Assembly: GCA_046597185.1 (NCBI GenBank)
Contig: JBKJLF010000746.1
Location: forward strand, 1-14,597
Origin: CAMBDR01 sp046597185
GTDB taxonomy: Bacteria; Pseudomonadota; Gammaproteobacteria; Burkholderiales; Burkholderiaceae_D
Length of the DNA stretch: 14,597 nucleotides
Reading direction: 5' to 3'
Shown here: positions 7,084 through 14,549 of the stretch, in pieces
How positions within the stretch are numbered: position 1 is the stretch's first letter
Layout: each line of letters begins with the position of its first letter
The notes under the pieces: generated by a model
Database searches by the model: none
What the model was told of the DNA's origin: nothing
What the model saw: only the letters and a program-made list of their open reading frames with translations
Made by a program: the position numbers and the translations under genes

Positions 7084-8628
7084 ATGCCTATCCTTACCTT
7101 AAGCTCCGAGCAAGCCAATGCCCATCGCAAAAGCAACCCCAATTCCGCCTGGCCAGACGGTCGCCGCAGTACCGATGGCCGTCTCGGTTTTTATGCCACG
7201 GTTGGCCTCAACCCGTCCTTTCAATTCCAGGAAAAAGAACCGATTTTTACCATTGGTTCCTGTTTTGCACGCGAAATTGAAAAGCAACTACTGCAACTGG
7301 GCTTTGAGGTGCCAATGGCCCATCTCTACATCCCTCCCGAAGAACGCGCAAGCGATTCACCCAACGATATTTTGAACAAATACGTGCCCCAGGCCATGGC
7401 CAATGAGCTGCGCTGGGTGCTAGACCCTTCTTCTGTGTTCCCTGACGAAGCCTTGTTGCAGGTAGCCGACGATTTATGGCATGACCCGCATCTGGCCGCC
7501 AACATCATGCCCGCCACGCTGGAGCGCGTCAAAGAGCGGCGCAAGCAAGTCATCGACATGTACCAGTCGGTGCGCCAATGCCGCATCATTATTATCACGC
7601 TGGGCCTGGTCGAGGCCTGGTATGACAAAGAAACCGGTTTGTATTTGAACGGCACGCCACCGGGTGCGGCCTTCAAACGCTATCGCAACCGCTTTGAAAT
7701 GCATTTGCTGTCCTACGAAGAAATCATGGCCTCGCTGATGGACATTTACCAATTGCTGAAAACACATGGACACCCCGATTTCAAAATCCTGCTGACGGTC
7801 TCGCCCGTGCCATTCAAGGCCACCTTCACCCAAAACGATGCGATGGTGGCCAATTGCTACAGCAAATCGGTACTGCGCGCCGCTGCTGAAGTGTTTGTGC
7901 GGCAGCATGAGAATGTGGATTATTTCCCCAGTTATGAAACCGTGACGATGGGCGAACGCAGTTTGAACTACGAAGCCGACAATATTCATGTACGCCGCGA
8001 AGTGGTGGCCAACATCATGAACCAAGTGGTTCGGCATTATATGCCCGGAGTCAGTGCAACAGCCAAACCACCCGAACCGGAAGCCAAACCCGCTGCCCCC
8101 ATTAAACCGGGCAACGCCAACCCCGTCAATTTGTACGCCTATGCCCGTGATTTGGCCAAAACAGAAGATTATTTAACCGCAAGCAACATCATGCGCAACA
8201 TCTTCGAAAATTTCGGGCCTGATCAATGCGGCATTACGCCGGCAAATTTTCACCTTGATTTCGGCGGCTGGCTGGTGCGTGCAAAAATGCCCAAAGAAGC
8301 CATAGTGCAACTCCAGATTTCGATCGGACTGGAACCGGACAATCCCAGAAGTCACTATAAGCTTGGCATCGCACTGGAACGTCTCAAGCAACGCGAAGAA
8401 AGCCTGGCCTCGTTTCGCACGGCCTATGGCCTGGCACCCGATACAGCCTACTACAATTGGCGGCTGGCACACGCGCTATTGACGGCAGGGCAAGCCAGGG
8501 AAGCATTGCCCTTGGCGCAAAGGGCGCTGGAACTGGATCCTGACTTCGAAGATGCACAATCGACGCTGGCCAAAATCAAGTCCAAAATCATGAACAAAGG
8601 CCAAGCCAAAGTTCCTGCCAATGCTTGA
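7084..8628 (+). CDS. GSCFA domain protein with C-terminal TPR repeats
   Basis: From the ATG at 7084 the protein has 514 residues. Residues about 20-320 form a GSCFA domain, a family related to SGNH/GDSL-type esterases and found in polysaccharide loci. The signature is FTIGSCFAREIEKQL (residues 55-69), with Ser59 the likely nucleophile. Other blocks are ITLGLVEAWYD (171-181), LLTVSPVPFKATF (236-248) and EADNIHV (297-303), where Asp299 and His302 could complete a catalytic set. A Pro/Ala-rich linker (about 324-347) joins this to TPR-like helical pairs (about 350-500), including SHYKLGIALERLKQREESLA. No signal peptide is seen. The frame is open 35 codons further upstream, but conserved sequence begins after 7084; the ribosome-binding site is poor. 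Activity is not proven: removal or transfer of an acyl group on a glycan is a guess. A terminator follows at 8637. Confidence 0.85.
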   Translation: MPILTLSSEQANAHRKSNPNSAWPDGRRSTDGRLGFYATVGLNPSFQFQEKEPIFTIGSCFAREIEKQLLQLGFEVPMAHLYIPPEERASDSPNDILNKYVPQAMANELRWVLDPSSVFPDEALLQVADDLWHDPHLAANIMPATLERVKERRKQVIDMYQSVRQCRIIIITLGLVEAWYDKETGLYLNGTPPGAAFKRYRNRFEMHLLSYEEIMASLMDIYQLLKTHGHPDFKILLTVSPVPFKATFTQNDAMVANCYSKSVLRAAAEVFVRQHENVDYFPSYETVTMGERSLNYEADNIHVRREVVANIMNQVVRHYMPGVSATAKPPEPEAKPAAPIKPGNANPVNLYAYARDLAKTEDYLTASNIMRNIFENFGPDQCGITPANFHLDFGGWLVRAKMPKEAIVQLQISIGLEPDNPRSHYKLGIALERLKQREESLASFRTAYGLAPDTAYYNWRLAHALLTAGQAREALPLAQRALELDPDFEDAQSTLAKIKSKIMNKGQAKVPANA

Positions 8629-8636
8629 CAACGCGC

Positions 8637-8673
8637 AGCCCCATGGCGCTGCGCGCCGGGGGCTTATTTTTTT
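8637..8673 (+). terminator. Intrinsic terminator of the GSCFA gene, inside the 3' end of the methyltransferase gene
   Basis: The stem AGCCCC (8637-8642) pairs with GGGGCT (8659-8664), with an inner stem GGCGC (8645-8649) and GCGCC (8653-8657) around a TGC loop. The sequence then reads TATTTTTTT to 8673. It begins 8 nt past the GSCFA stop. The T-run doubles as the last lysine codons and stop of the convergent methyltransferase gene. On the minus strand the hairpin has no T-run after it, so it acts mainly on plus-strand transcripts. Confidence 0.75.
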
Positions 8674-9605
8674 GCAATCAGCGTAATGCGGCGACCATTA
8701 CGCTCTTGCTCATCGCAGGTGACTTCGATTTCAGTAAAGCCCAAACTGGTCAACAAGGCCAGCATCTGGTCTTTGCGCAACCAATACGCCTTGGGCACCA
8801 TGCCGGAAAAAGGGCCGAAATCAATGGTCTTTTCGCGATAGGAAAACACATTGAACTTGCCGTGCGGGGTTTCCATAACTTCATTTGCCTGTTCGTCCGC
8901 CGCATATTGGGTAGACAAATACAATACCTTGGCCAGCGGCGCAATATCGGCCAAATGCCCTACCGGATCACCCAAATGATATAGCACGCCACGGTGGTAG
9001 ATCAAATCAAAACTGGCTACCTGACGCTGGCGATAAAAGTCGGCCACCGAGGTGGTTTCAATGTCCAGTACATCGCACACCACCTTACGATCAAGGCCCA
9101 GCGCCCAGGTGCGCACCAGGGTTTTGAGCACGTTTTCAATACGGGAATCAAAGGCATATACCTGGCCGCAAAACATGGCAAGGGTACTGGCGTAATGCCC
9201 TTCAAAACAACCCACTTCCAATACCCTGCTGTCGGGGCCAAGAAACTGCGCCACTTCCTTGTAGGAGACATCCGGTATGGCATGCGGCACCGAACGCTTG
9301 GCCCCCAAATAGGCGCTGCCCAGCGGCATTTTATTGACCACATTAAAACTTGACCAAGGCAATAATGCATTGAGTGTGGCACGCACTTTTTGACTCATAC
9401 CGCCAAGTCGCTGCTGCGGGAATTTGCTCAGCGGCACGGAGTCGTTTTGAAAGTGGGTGTCTTCCAGTTCGACCAGCGCCGTGGGTGATTTGGCCAGCTC
9501 AGCCAACTGCTCAACCAACTCGTCTTGCGACACCTTGTTTAAATTAAATTCAGAAAGCTTTAATACGACTTGGGATAAAAATGATCCTGAGAGTAGTTTT
9601 GCCAT
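8664..9605 (-). CDS. Class I SAM-dependent methyltransferase
   Basis: This 313-residue protein has a Rossmann methyltransferase core at about residues 115-290. SAM-binding motif I is VLEVGCFEGHYAS (128-140). The acidic residue after strand 2 is Asp153 in YAFDSR. CDVLDIE (177-183) and FDLIYHRGVLYHLGDP (199-214) follow. The last motif resembles the CmoB/DUF1698 group (VLYH...P), but the protein has its own N-terminal region of about 110 residues and lacks enough similarity to claim tRNA modification. In this setting methylation of a sugar or glycan end is more likely, as inference. The ATG at 9605 is preceded by AAAGG. It is on the same strand as kdsD, 103 bp downstream of it, and is convergent with the GSCFA gene. 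The substrate is unknown. Confidence 0.85.
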   Translation of the reverse strand: MAKLLSGSFLSQVVLKLSEFNLNKVSQDELVEQLAELAKSPTALVELEDTHFQNDSVPLSKFPQQRLGGMSQKVRATLNALLPWSSFNVVNKMPLGSAYLGAKRSVPHAIPDVSYKEVAQFLGPDSRVLEVGCFEGHYASTLAMFCGQVYAFDSRIENVLKTLVRTWALGLDRKVVCDVLDIETTSVADFYRQRQVASFDLIYHRGVLYHLGDPVGHLADIAPLAKVLYLSTQYAADEQANEVMETPHGKFNVFSYREKTIDFGPFSGMVPKAYWLRKDQMLALLTSLGFTEIEVTCDEQERNGRRITLIAKK

Positions 9606-9708
9606 TTGCTCATTACCTTTACGAAAGAAAATTAAAAGATTGAGGAGGTGTAGGGAGATTAAGTGGTTTCCAGCATTTATCGAGGTTCATCCGTGTCTGG
9701 CAACCGCC
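9606..9708 (-). other. 103-bp spacer upstream of the methyltransferase
   Basis: This spacer separates kdsD from the methyltransferase gene on the minus strand. Its minus-strand leader carries CACCTCCTC (complement of 9642-9650) and a small hairpin CTTTcgtAAAG next to the ribosome-binding site. I find no convincing terminator or promoter, so read-through from kdsD is possible. Confidence 0.25.
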
Positions 9709-10686
9709 TTAAATCACCCCGGCCTGCAACATGATGCGCATATTGACTGCGCCAATGAGCTTGCCGTCATCGTCCAGCACCAGCAAGGCATTGATTTTAA
9801 AACGTTCCATCAACTGCACCGCATCCACGGCAAGCTGGTGGTGAAAAACAGTCCTGGGCGTGCGGCTCATGTGCGCCTGCACTGGCAGATTCAACACATC
9901 CAGTTCCAGCTCCAGCACGCGCCGCAAATCGCCGTCGGTAAACACGCCGATCAACGCGCCGTCGTCAGCCACCACGGCGGTAATGCCAATGGTGCCGCGC
10001 GACATTTCACGCAAGCAATTGCGAATCGGCGTGTCTTGCGTCACCTTGGGCAAGAGCGCACCGGAAATCATCACGTCGCGCACCGACACCAGCAAGCGCC
10101 GCCCCAACCGCCCGTGCGGGTGGGTGGCGGCGAACTGTTCCGGGGTAAAGCCGCGACAGCGCAGCAAACACATGGCCAGCGCGTCACCCATTGCCAGGGT
10201 CAGCGTGGTGCTGGCGGTGGGAGCCAGACCCAAGGGGCAGGCTTCCCGCTCGACATTAGCCAATAGCAACAAATCGGCCGACTGCCCCAAGGGCGAATCG
10301 GCCACCCCGGTGATAGCGATAACGGGAATCGTGTTGCGCCGAAAATAGGGCATGACTGCGGCCAATTCGGTACTCTTGCCGGAATAGGAAATGGCAATGA
10401 CCACGTCACCGGGCGCAATCATGCCCAGGTCGCCATGCCCGGCCTCGGTTGGATGGACAAAAAATGCCGGCGTGCCAGTACTGGCCAAGGTGGCGGCAAT
10501 TTTGTGTCCGATGTGGCCCGATTTGCCCACACCCAGCACCACCACCTTGCCCGGCGGCACGCGCTGCAAAATCAGTTGCACTGCTTCCACAAAGGCAGAG
10601 TCCAGCGCCGTGGCACCCGCCTGCAACACCCGCGCCTCCCATTCGATCACCTCACGCGCCACCGCCAACACCGCTTGTGCTTCCAT
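9709..10686 (-). CDS. kdsD: Arabinose-5-phosphate isomerase (KdsD/KpsF/GutQ family)
   Basis: The enzyme converts D-ribulose 5-phosphate to D-arabinose 5-phosphate, the first step of Kdo synthesis, in the cytoplasm. From the ATG at 10686 it has 325 residues, the normal family length. The SIS sugar-isomerase domain (about 33-170) has VVVLGVGKSGHIGHKIAAT, FFVHPTEAGHGDLGM and EACPLGLAPTASTT. Two CBS domains follow (about 200-260 and 268-325), ending MLQAGVI. Lys55, His84, Glu107 and His189 match residues reported as important in E. coli KdsD (Lys59, His88, Glu111, His193). The phosphate loop reads AISYSGKSTE where SNSGES is common. A TTG at 10701 would add five residues; its Shine-Dalgarno spacing is too short. 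It may be a second, locus-specific copy of the kpsF type, which fits the KpsS-like module nearby. A terminator lies just upstream, so its expression may be separate. Confidence 0.93.
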   Translation of the reverse strand: MEAQAVLAVAREVIEWEARVLQAGATALDSAFVEAVQLILQRVPPGKVVVLGVGKSGHIGHKIAATLASTGTPAFFVHPTEAGHGDLGMIAPGDVVIAISYSGKSTELAAVMPYFRRNTIPVIAITGVADSPLGQSADLLLLANVEREACPLGLAPTASTTLTLAMGDALAMCLLRCRGFTPEQFAATHPHGRLGRRLLVSVRDVMISGALLPKVTQDTPIRNCLREMSRGTIGITAVVADDGALIGVFTDGDLRRVLELELDVLNLPVQAHMSRTPRTVFHHQLAVDAVQLMERFKINALLVLDDDGKLIGAVNMRIMLQAGVI

Positions 10687-10719
10687 ATCCGTCCAATCCA
10701 ATCCTATTCAATCAAGCGC

Positions 10720-10751
10720 AAAAAGGCGCAACCACCGTCTCCGGTTGCACC
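10720..10751 (-). terminator. Intrinsic terminator between the small glycosyltransferase gene and kdsD
   Basis: Read on the minus strand, GGTGCAACC (10751-10743) pairs with GGTTGCGCC (10733-10725) in a 9-bp stem with one G-T wobble and a 9-nt loop. TTTTT (10724-10720) follows at once. It lies 22 nt past the stop at 10774 and 33 nt before the kdsD start. This marks the end of the transcript that enters from the right edge, or an attenuation point controlling read-through into kdsD. Confidence 0.8.
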
Positions 10752-10773
10752 TTGTTTTCTTCCGGGCGACTTT

Positions 10774-11457
10774 TCAAACCGGCGCACGCTGATCCACACG
10801 CAACATTGCCTTTTGTTCAGCATACCATTCGTCGGTATATTCACAACCGTGCAATTCATTGAAATACGGCCCGCCCAGGGTATGGTGTACCAGCGAGACA
10901 TCCGCGTTGGGTGGATTGACGCCGACCAAATGATTCCAGCGTAGTGGCAACTCGCCAATCAAGTCTTCGCTTTCCAGCCATTTAAACTGATGCAACTGCA
11001 AACCGCTGGCGCTGTTGACGTACTCAGGGGTCAGCGCCTTGCATTTGGCGCAATTAAACAACATCACACTCGACCAATTCTTTTTTTGATATTTGGTTTG
11101 CGGTTCATTGAGAAACTTGACCGTTTCAGCAGCAACGTGCTCATGTTTGACACACATGACGGCATAGCGTTCGTCGCGCATGGCCCACAACCGGGCGATG
11201 TCATCAAACACCAGCATGTCACTGTCCACAAACAAGGCCCAACCTTCAAAATCACACAAATACGGGGTCAAAAAACGGGAAAAAGAAAAGTCAGTCGATT
11301 GCAAGGCCTCGCGCGGCCGGGTCAGCACGCTCTTCAACTGGGATAACATCAGCGGGGCAATCAATACAGGTTGGCTGGAGCGCACATGAATGCTGTGCGA
11401 CAACACGCTGAACGCCACCGCTTCGCGCGGATCATAGCCAATAAAAATTTTAATCAT
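10774..11457 (-). CDS. Small DxD glycosyltransferase (GT-A fold, GT8-like)
   Basis: This 227-residue protein looks like a nucleotide-sugar-dependent retaining transferase. The N-terminal strand MIKIFIGYDPREAVAFSVL starts the GT-A fold. SRFLTPYLCDFEGWALFVDSD carries the nucleotide and metal contacts, with the DxD at Asp78 and Asp80. NWSSVMLFN (127-135) and VHHTLGGPYF (190-199) match the acceptor-side and C-terminal metal-ligand regions of GT8-like enzymes. It is shorter than most GT8 enzymes but appears complete, with no membrane segment. The ATG at 11457 lies 30 bp downstream of the third sulfotransferase on the same strand, so they probably share a transcript, and a good terminator follows. 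Sugar and acceptor cannot be told from sequence. Confidence 0.8.
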   Translation of the reverse strand: MIKIFIGYDPREAVAFSVLSHSIHVRSSQPVLIAPLMLSQLKSVLTRPREALQSTDFSFSRFLTPYLCDFEGWALFVDSDMLVFDDIARLWAMRDERYAVMCVKHEHVAAETVKFLNEPQTKYQKKNWSSVMLFNCAKCKALTPEYVNSASGLQLHQFKWLESEDLIGELPLRWNHLVGVNPPNADVSLVHHTLGGPYFNELHGCEYTDEWYAEQKAMLRVDQRAPV

Positions 11458-11487
11458 GATGCATTACTTTCATAAGATACGGTCGGA

Positions 11488-12180
11488 CTACAATTGGTAA
11501 CCTAACTTTTGGATGATGTCGCCATAGTGTACGATAAAAAATGCCTGCAACGCAGGATCAAAATTGTCACGCCAGGCAAACGCAATACCGGCCCGTTTGG
11601 TTTTCGAGCCGGAACGAAGTGCATTATCGATGGCATTGGCAACGCGGTCTTGATCCAGCTCAAGAAATGTCGCCAAGCTGGCACTGGCATGGCCGGCAAA
11701 AAAACTTTCATAACGCAGCACACAAGCCTGCGGCAGCAATTGCGCCACCTCGATAAAACCACCACAATGCGCTTGTAAGCGCCCAACTTTAAAACTCCGG
11801 TCGGACGCATCCAACCCGGCGGCGACGGCCTTGATTTGTTCCGAATAATCCAGGCCCTGCAGCAGGGGCTGCACTTTGCGATGCAAGGGATGGCTGCTTT
11901 GCAACAGATAGTGCAGCATCGAATTACAGACATCGCGCGGATCACGAATCAGGATCAGGATTTTGCGCCCCTGCATCAATGCCTGCAAGGCTGGGTTTTG
12001 CTGAACCGAGCCGGCCCGAAAGTGCCCCATCAACAAGGGATGACTGGCAAATTGGGCAAAATCAATCACCTCACCCGGCACTTTTTTTCTAACCGGAACC
12101 GGATATTCGCCAAACAACTCTTGCATCACCGTCGCCAGCAAATGGGTGCCCGCCTTGGGCATGGAGCTGATAAAGATCAT
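11488..12180 (-). CDS. Sulfotransferase (Sulfotransfer_1 type)
   Basis: This 230-residue protein has the cytosolic-type sulfotransferase layout. The PAPS loop is at the extreme N terminus: ISSMPKAGTHLLATVM (residues 4-19). The 3'-phosphate site is ILILIRDPRDVCNSMLHYL (74-92), with Arg79 and Ser87. VLRYESFF (154-161) is the usual middle block. RAGIAFAWRDNFDP (196-209) corresponds to the conserved GxxGxWK-like segment near the C terminus, followed by IQKLGYQL. No signal peptide is present. The start at 12180 lies 3 bp after the stop of the upstream capsule-transferase-like gene, which points to translational coupling in one operon. This is the third sulfotransferase in the window and belongs to a different Pfam type from the other two, so these are not recent duplicates. 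The acceptor is unknown. Confidence 0.87.
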   Translation of the reverse strand: MIFISSMPKAGTHLLATVMQELFGEYPVPVRKKVPGEVIDFAQFASHPLLMGHFRAGSVQQNPALQALMQGRKILILIRDPRDVCNSMLHYLLQSSHPLHRKVQPLLQGLDYSEQIKAVAAGLDASDRSFKVGRLQAHCGGFIEVAQLLPQACVLRYESFFAGHASASLATFLELDQDRVANAIDNALRSGSKTKRAGIAFAWRDNFDPALQAFFIVHYGDIIQKLGYQL

Positions 12181-12183
12181 GGC

Positions 12184-13821
12184 TTAGCCCATCACCAACT
12201 CGTTCATGCGCGACCAAATTTGCGGCGCGCCGTTAAAAGCGCAAACATTGTCGATGGCCCAGGCATAATTATCTTCTTGCAAGCGGCGCAGCCACTCGGG
12301 ATCGGCACACAGTTCCAGTTCACGGTAATCGCGCACCGACTGCATTTGCGCATAGTTTTGGCAGTCACCCAAATGGCGGTAATCCGACCACACCACCGAG
12401 GGCAAGCCAGCCAACACGGCATCGAGCAAAATGGTCGAGGGCGGGCTGACGAATAGATCATATTGACCAAAATGTGCGGCGGTGAGCGAGCCTTCCAAAA
12501 AGTTCAGATTATTATTGGCATGCTCTTTTTCCAGCGTGCGCTTGCCCGGATGCGAACGAATCGTGGTTTTGCCCCGGCCATCGGCATTGGCCTGGTTGAT
12601 AAAGTCAAGAAAGCGTTGGTAACGCTGCGCATTGCCAAAGCGCACCGAATGCAGGTTTTCTGCAATCAAGAGTGAAAATTCCGATTCGGTGTGCGCCTGC
12701 GCACGCCATTGCACGGGCGTGCGCTCACGCACAGGTCGCTGCAACAAACGGTTCTCAAACACGGCTTGCATGGCCAGAGTTTCGGCAATGGTTTTGACCA
12801 CACCGACCGGAAAGCACTTGTCGGTGTCGATCGGATTGATATCCTCCAGCAAGTCCCGCCCGGACCAGGTGAAGACGATGTCGGAGGCAAAGCGCACGCC
12901 TTGCGGGAGTGTCAAATTGTGCGCCAAATGGTGACGCAAGCCAACACACTCATAACCATGCTGTACCGTCAATTTGAGCGCGCTACGCGGTGCCAGACGG
13001 CAAACCATATGCGAGAATTTATGGCCATTGGCACTGGATTCGGAAGCGGTTAACAATACCGATTTACCCGAACCCAAGGCATTGACCGTATCAATCGGTG
13101 CCAGCGGACTAAACCAAATCAGGTTCAAGGCTTGCAAGAACAAATGGACTTCGGGCCAGATGTGGGAATTTCTGACCCGGGGGCTGACCGAAATGCGCAA
13201 GTCACGCCAGGCTGGCGTGGCAAAACAACGCAAGATCAAGGGTTTCAGAATTTCATAATCCTGAATCAGGTCAAGTATCACGACGGTGCGCACCAGACCT
13301 GAGAGGTTTTGCGCGACTTGGCGTAACATCGATCCATGGTGAATTTTTGGATAGGCATTTAACCGGGTAGGCCTACTCAGGGCGAATTCGGCCAAGCCGA
13401 TACGAGCATATTGCATCACGCCTAATTCAGCCAACGGTTCAGTGTCATAATCAAAAAACAGCGCAAACCCGGCCTCACGCAAAGGCGCAATCAACTTCCC
13501 CAGCCAGACTGGATTACCTGTCAGGCGCGGCCTGACCAGCACATGCTGGCAATGCGCCCGGATACGCGGCAAATCGCCCGGCCGCAAGTGCGAAACCAAC
13601 AAGCAGGCGCTATGACGATAGTGATGTAAGCTGATTGTCCCTGCCAAATGCGCAGCCAGTGCCTGAACCGGGAAATTGGCCGGCACCACAAACAGGCAAT
13701 CGGCCTGCGCCAGGGCGCGAATATAATCGGCCATTGTCAGGTGGGTGGTATCCATTGCGGCGGCGGGGTTCGCAGATTGCGCGACGACGCTGTGCATGCG
13801 CTGCTCCATCAGTTGTTCCAT
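12184..13821 (-). CDS. Putative capsule-type GT-B glycosyl/glycerophosphotransferase
   Basis: This 545-residue protein has no visible signal peptide. Its C-terminal half resembles the GT-B folds of CDP-glycerol glycerophosphotransferase and capsule transferase families: LTVQHGYECVGLRHH (284-298), DIVFTWSG (314-321), TIRSHPGKRTLEK (420-432) and FVSPPSTILLDAVLAGLPSV (457-476). The last block, S/P-S-T...D....G-P, is where such enzymes bind the nucleotide donor. The N-terminal half (about 30-250) is poorly conserved and may bind the acceptor. The ATG at 13821 has GGAG 5-6 nt upstream. It overlaps the previous gene's end by 13 bp and is followed 3 bp later by a sulfotransferase, so the three are probably one operon. 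A role in extending or linking a surface polysaccharide is inferred; donor and acceptor are unknown. The family call is by motif only. Confidence 0.65.
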   Translation of the reverse strand: MEQLMEQRMHSVVAQSANPAAAMDTTHLTMADYIRALAQADCLFVVPANFPVQALAAHLAGTISLHHYRHSACLLVSHLRPGDLPRIRAHCQHVLVRPRLTGNPVWLGKLIAPLREAGFALFFDYDTEPLAELGVMQYARIGLAEFALSRPTRLNAYPKIHHGSMLRQVAQNLSGLVRTVVILDLIQDYEILKPLILRCFATPAWRDLRISVSPRVRNSHIWPEVHLFLQALNLIWFSPLAPIDTVNALGSGKSVLLTASESSANGHKFSHMVCRLAPRSALKLTVQHGYECVGLRHHLAHNLTLPQGVRFASDIVFTWSGRDLLEDINPIDTDKCFPVGVVKTIAETLAMQAVFENRLLQRPVRERTPVQWRAQAHTESEFSLLIAENLHSVRFGNAQRYQRFLDFINQANADGRGKTTIRSHPGKRTLEKEHANNNLNFLEGSLTAAHFGQYDLFVSPPSTILLDAVLAGLPSVVWSDYRHLGDCQNYAQMQSVRDYRELELCADPEWLRRLQEDNYAWAIDNVCAFNGAPQIWSRMNELVMG

Positions 13822-14549
13822 GCTTGCTCCACTGGGCTGAGGGATGAGACCATTCGTTCATTGCCATGAACTTGCCGCCAAAACTGGCGCAATTGCCGGG
13901 ATGAATCGCACAAAGGATTGGTACCGGACTCCAAATACACATCCCAGCCAGTCAAATCGGAGCTGGCCAATTCGATTTGAGTCACGCCGATGACGGCCAG
14001 CGTGCGTATCAGAACTTCCAGATTGAGATTGAAAAATTCTATGGCCAGATTGGCATACAGCTGCCAAAATGGGTCGAGATCCAGAATTTGCTGCTGGATC
14101 GGTGCGACCTCGGGCAAAGAAAAAGACAACCTTTGCTTTTGATTCGGTCCCTGCGTCAAACAAAGGCTGGTGGCATCAAACTCAATGTCACTCCAGCCTA
14201 ATTGAATTTCTGCCAGCTTGGACTGAAACAGCATGGCAGCGTCCTCACTCAATTCAAATGTGACCTGACCATCGGCCAGTTCATTGCGCAGCAGCAGGAA
14301 ATCAAAATTAATTTTCATGTTCGAGCCTTCAAAACAGGCCGACATCCAATTCATACGGCGCGACAGCTTGATATGCTTGCCTGGCAACTTGCCCGAAACA
14401 ATCAACACATTGGGCCAACCCAGAGGGCTTTTTTTGCCCAAGTCGCCGGCCACCTCTTTGTTCATCAAAAACTGCGCCAACAGCCGCCCCTGGATTTTAA
14501 GATCATAATTATCACTCACATACTTGCGGCTAAGGTTAAGCTGCTGCAA
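13809..14549 (-). CDS. Unrecognised protein, N terminus unreliable (contig-end palindrome)
   Basis: The frame ends at 13809 and overlaps the next gene by 13 bp, so it belongs to the same operon. I do not recognise the family. Visible blocks are WPNVLIVSGKLPGKHIKLS, NMKINFDFLLLRNELADG and LTGWDVYLESGTNPLCD. The pattern mixes strands and helices, with no membrane segment or signal peptide. The 5' end runs into the perfect inverted repeat at the window edge. The open frame reaches a TTG at 14549, but an in-frame TAA appears soon after, inside the right repeat arm. The codons between 14465 and 14545 still look protein-like (KYVSDNYDLKIQGRLL). The real gene probably continues beyond the break, and this is then a C-terminal part. 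An ATG at 14465 would give 218 residues if the gene really starts here. Confidence 0.6.
   Translation of the reverse strand: MQQLNLSRKYVSDNYDLKIQGRLLAQFLMNKEVAGDLGKKSPLGWPNVLIVSGKLPGKHIKLSRRMNWMSACFEGSNMKINFDFLLLRNELADGQVTFELSEDAAMLFQSKLAEIQLGWSDIEFDATSLCLTQGPNQKQRLSFSLPEVAPIQQQILDLDPFWQLYANLAIEFFNLNLEVLIRTLAVIGVTQIELASSDLTGWDVYLESGTNPLCDSSRQLRQFWRQVHGNERMVSSLSPVEQAWNN

Noticed and set aside
9640..9652. GAGGAGGTG string resembling a strong ribosome-binding site on the plus strand
   Set aside because: It is followed at once by TAG in that frame and no plausible plus-strand gene starts there. On the minus strand it reads CACCTCCTC, like anti-Shine-Dalgarno, but without a clear structure to support a regulatory role.
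9457..10266. 269-codon open frame on the plus strand
   Set aside because: It is antisense to the ends of the methyltransferase and KdsD genes, and its composition is shadow-like. KdsD is certain on the other strand.
11836..12456. 206-codon open frame on the plus strand
   Set aside because: It is antisense to the third sulfotransferase and the start of the capsule-type transferase region; no domain is visible.
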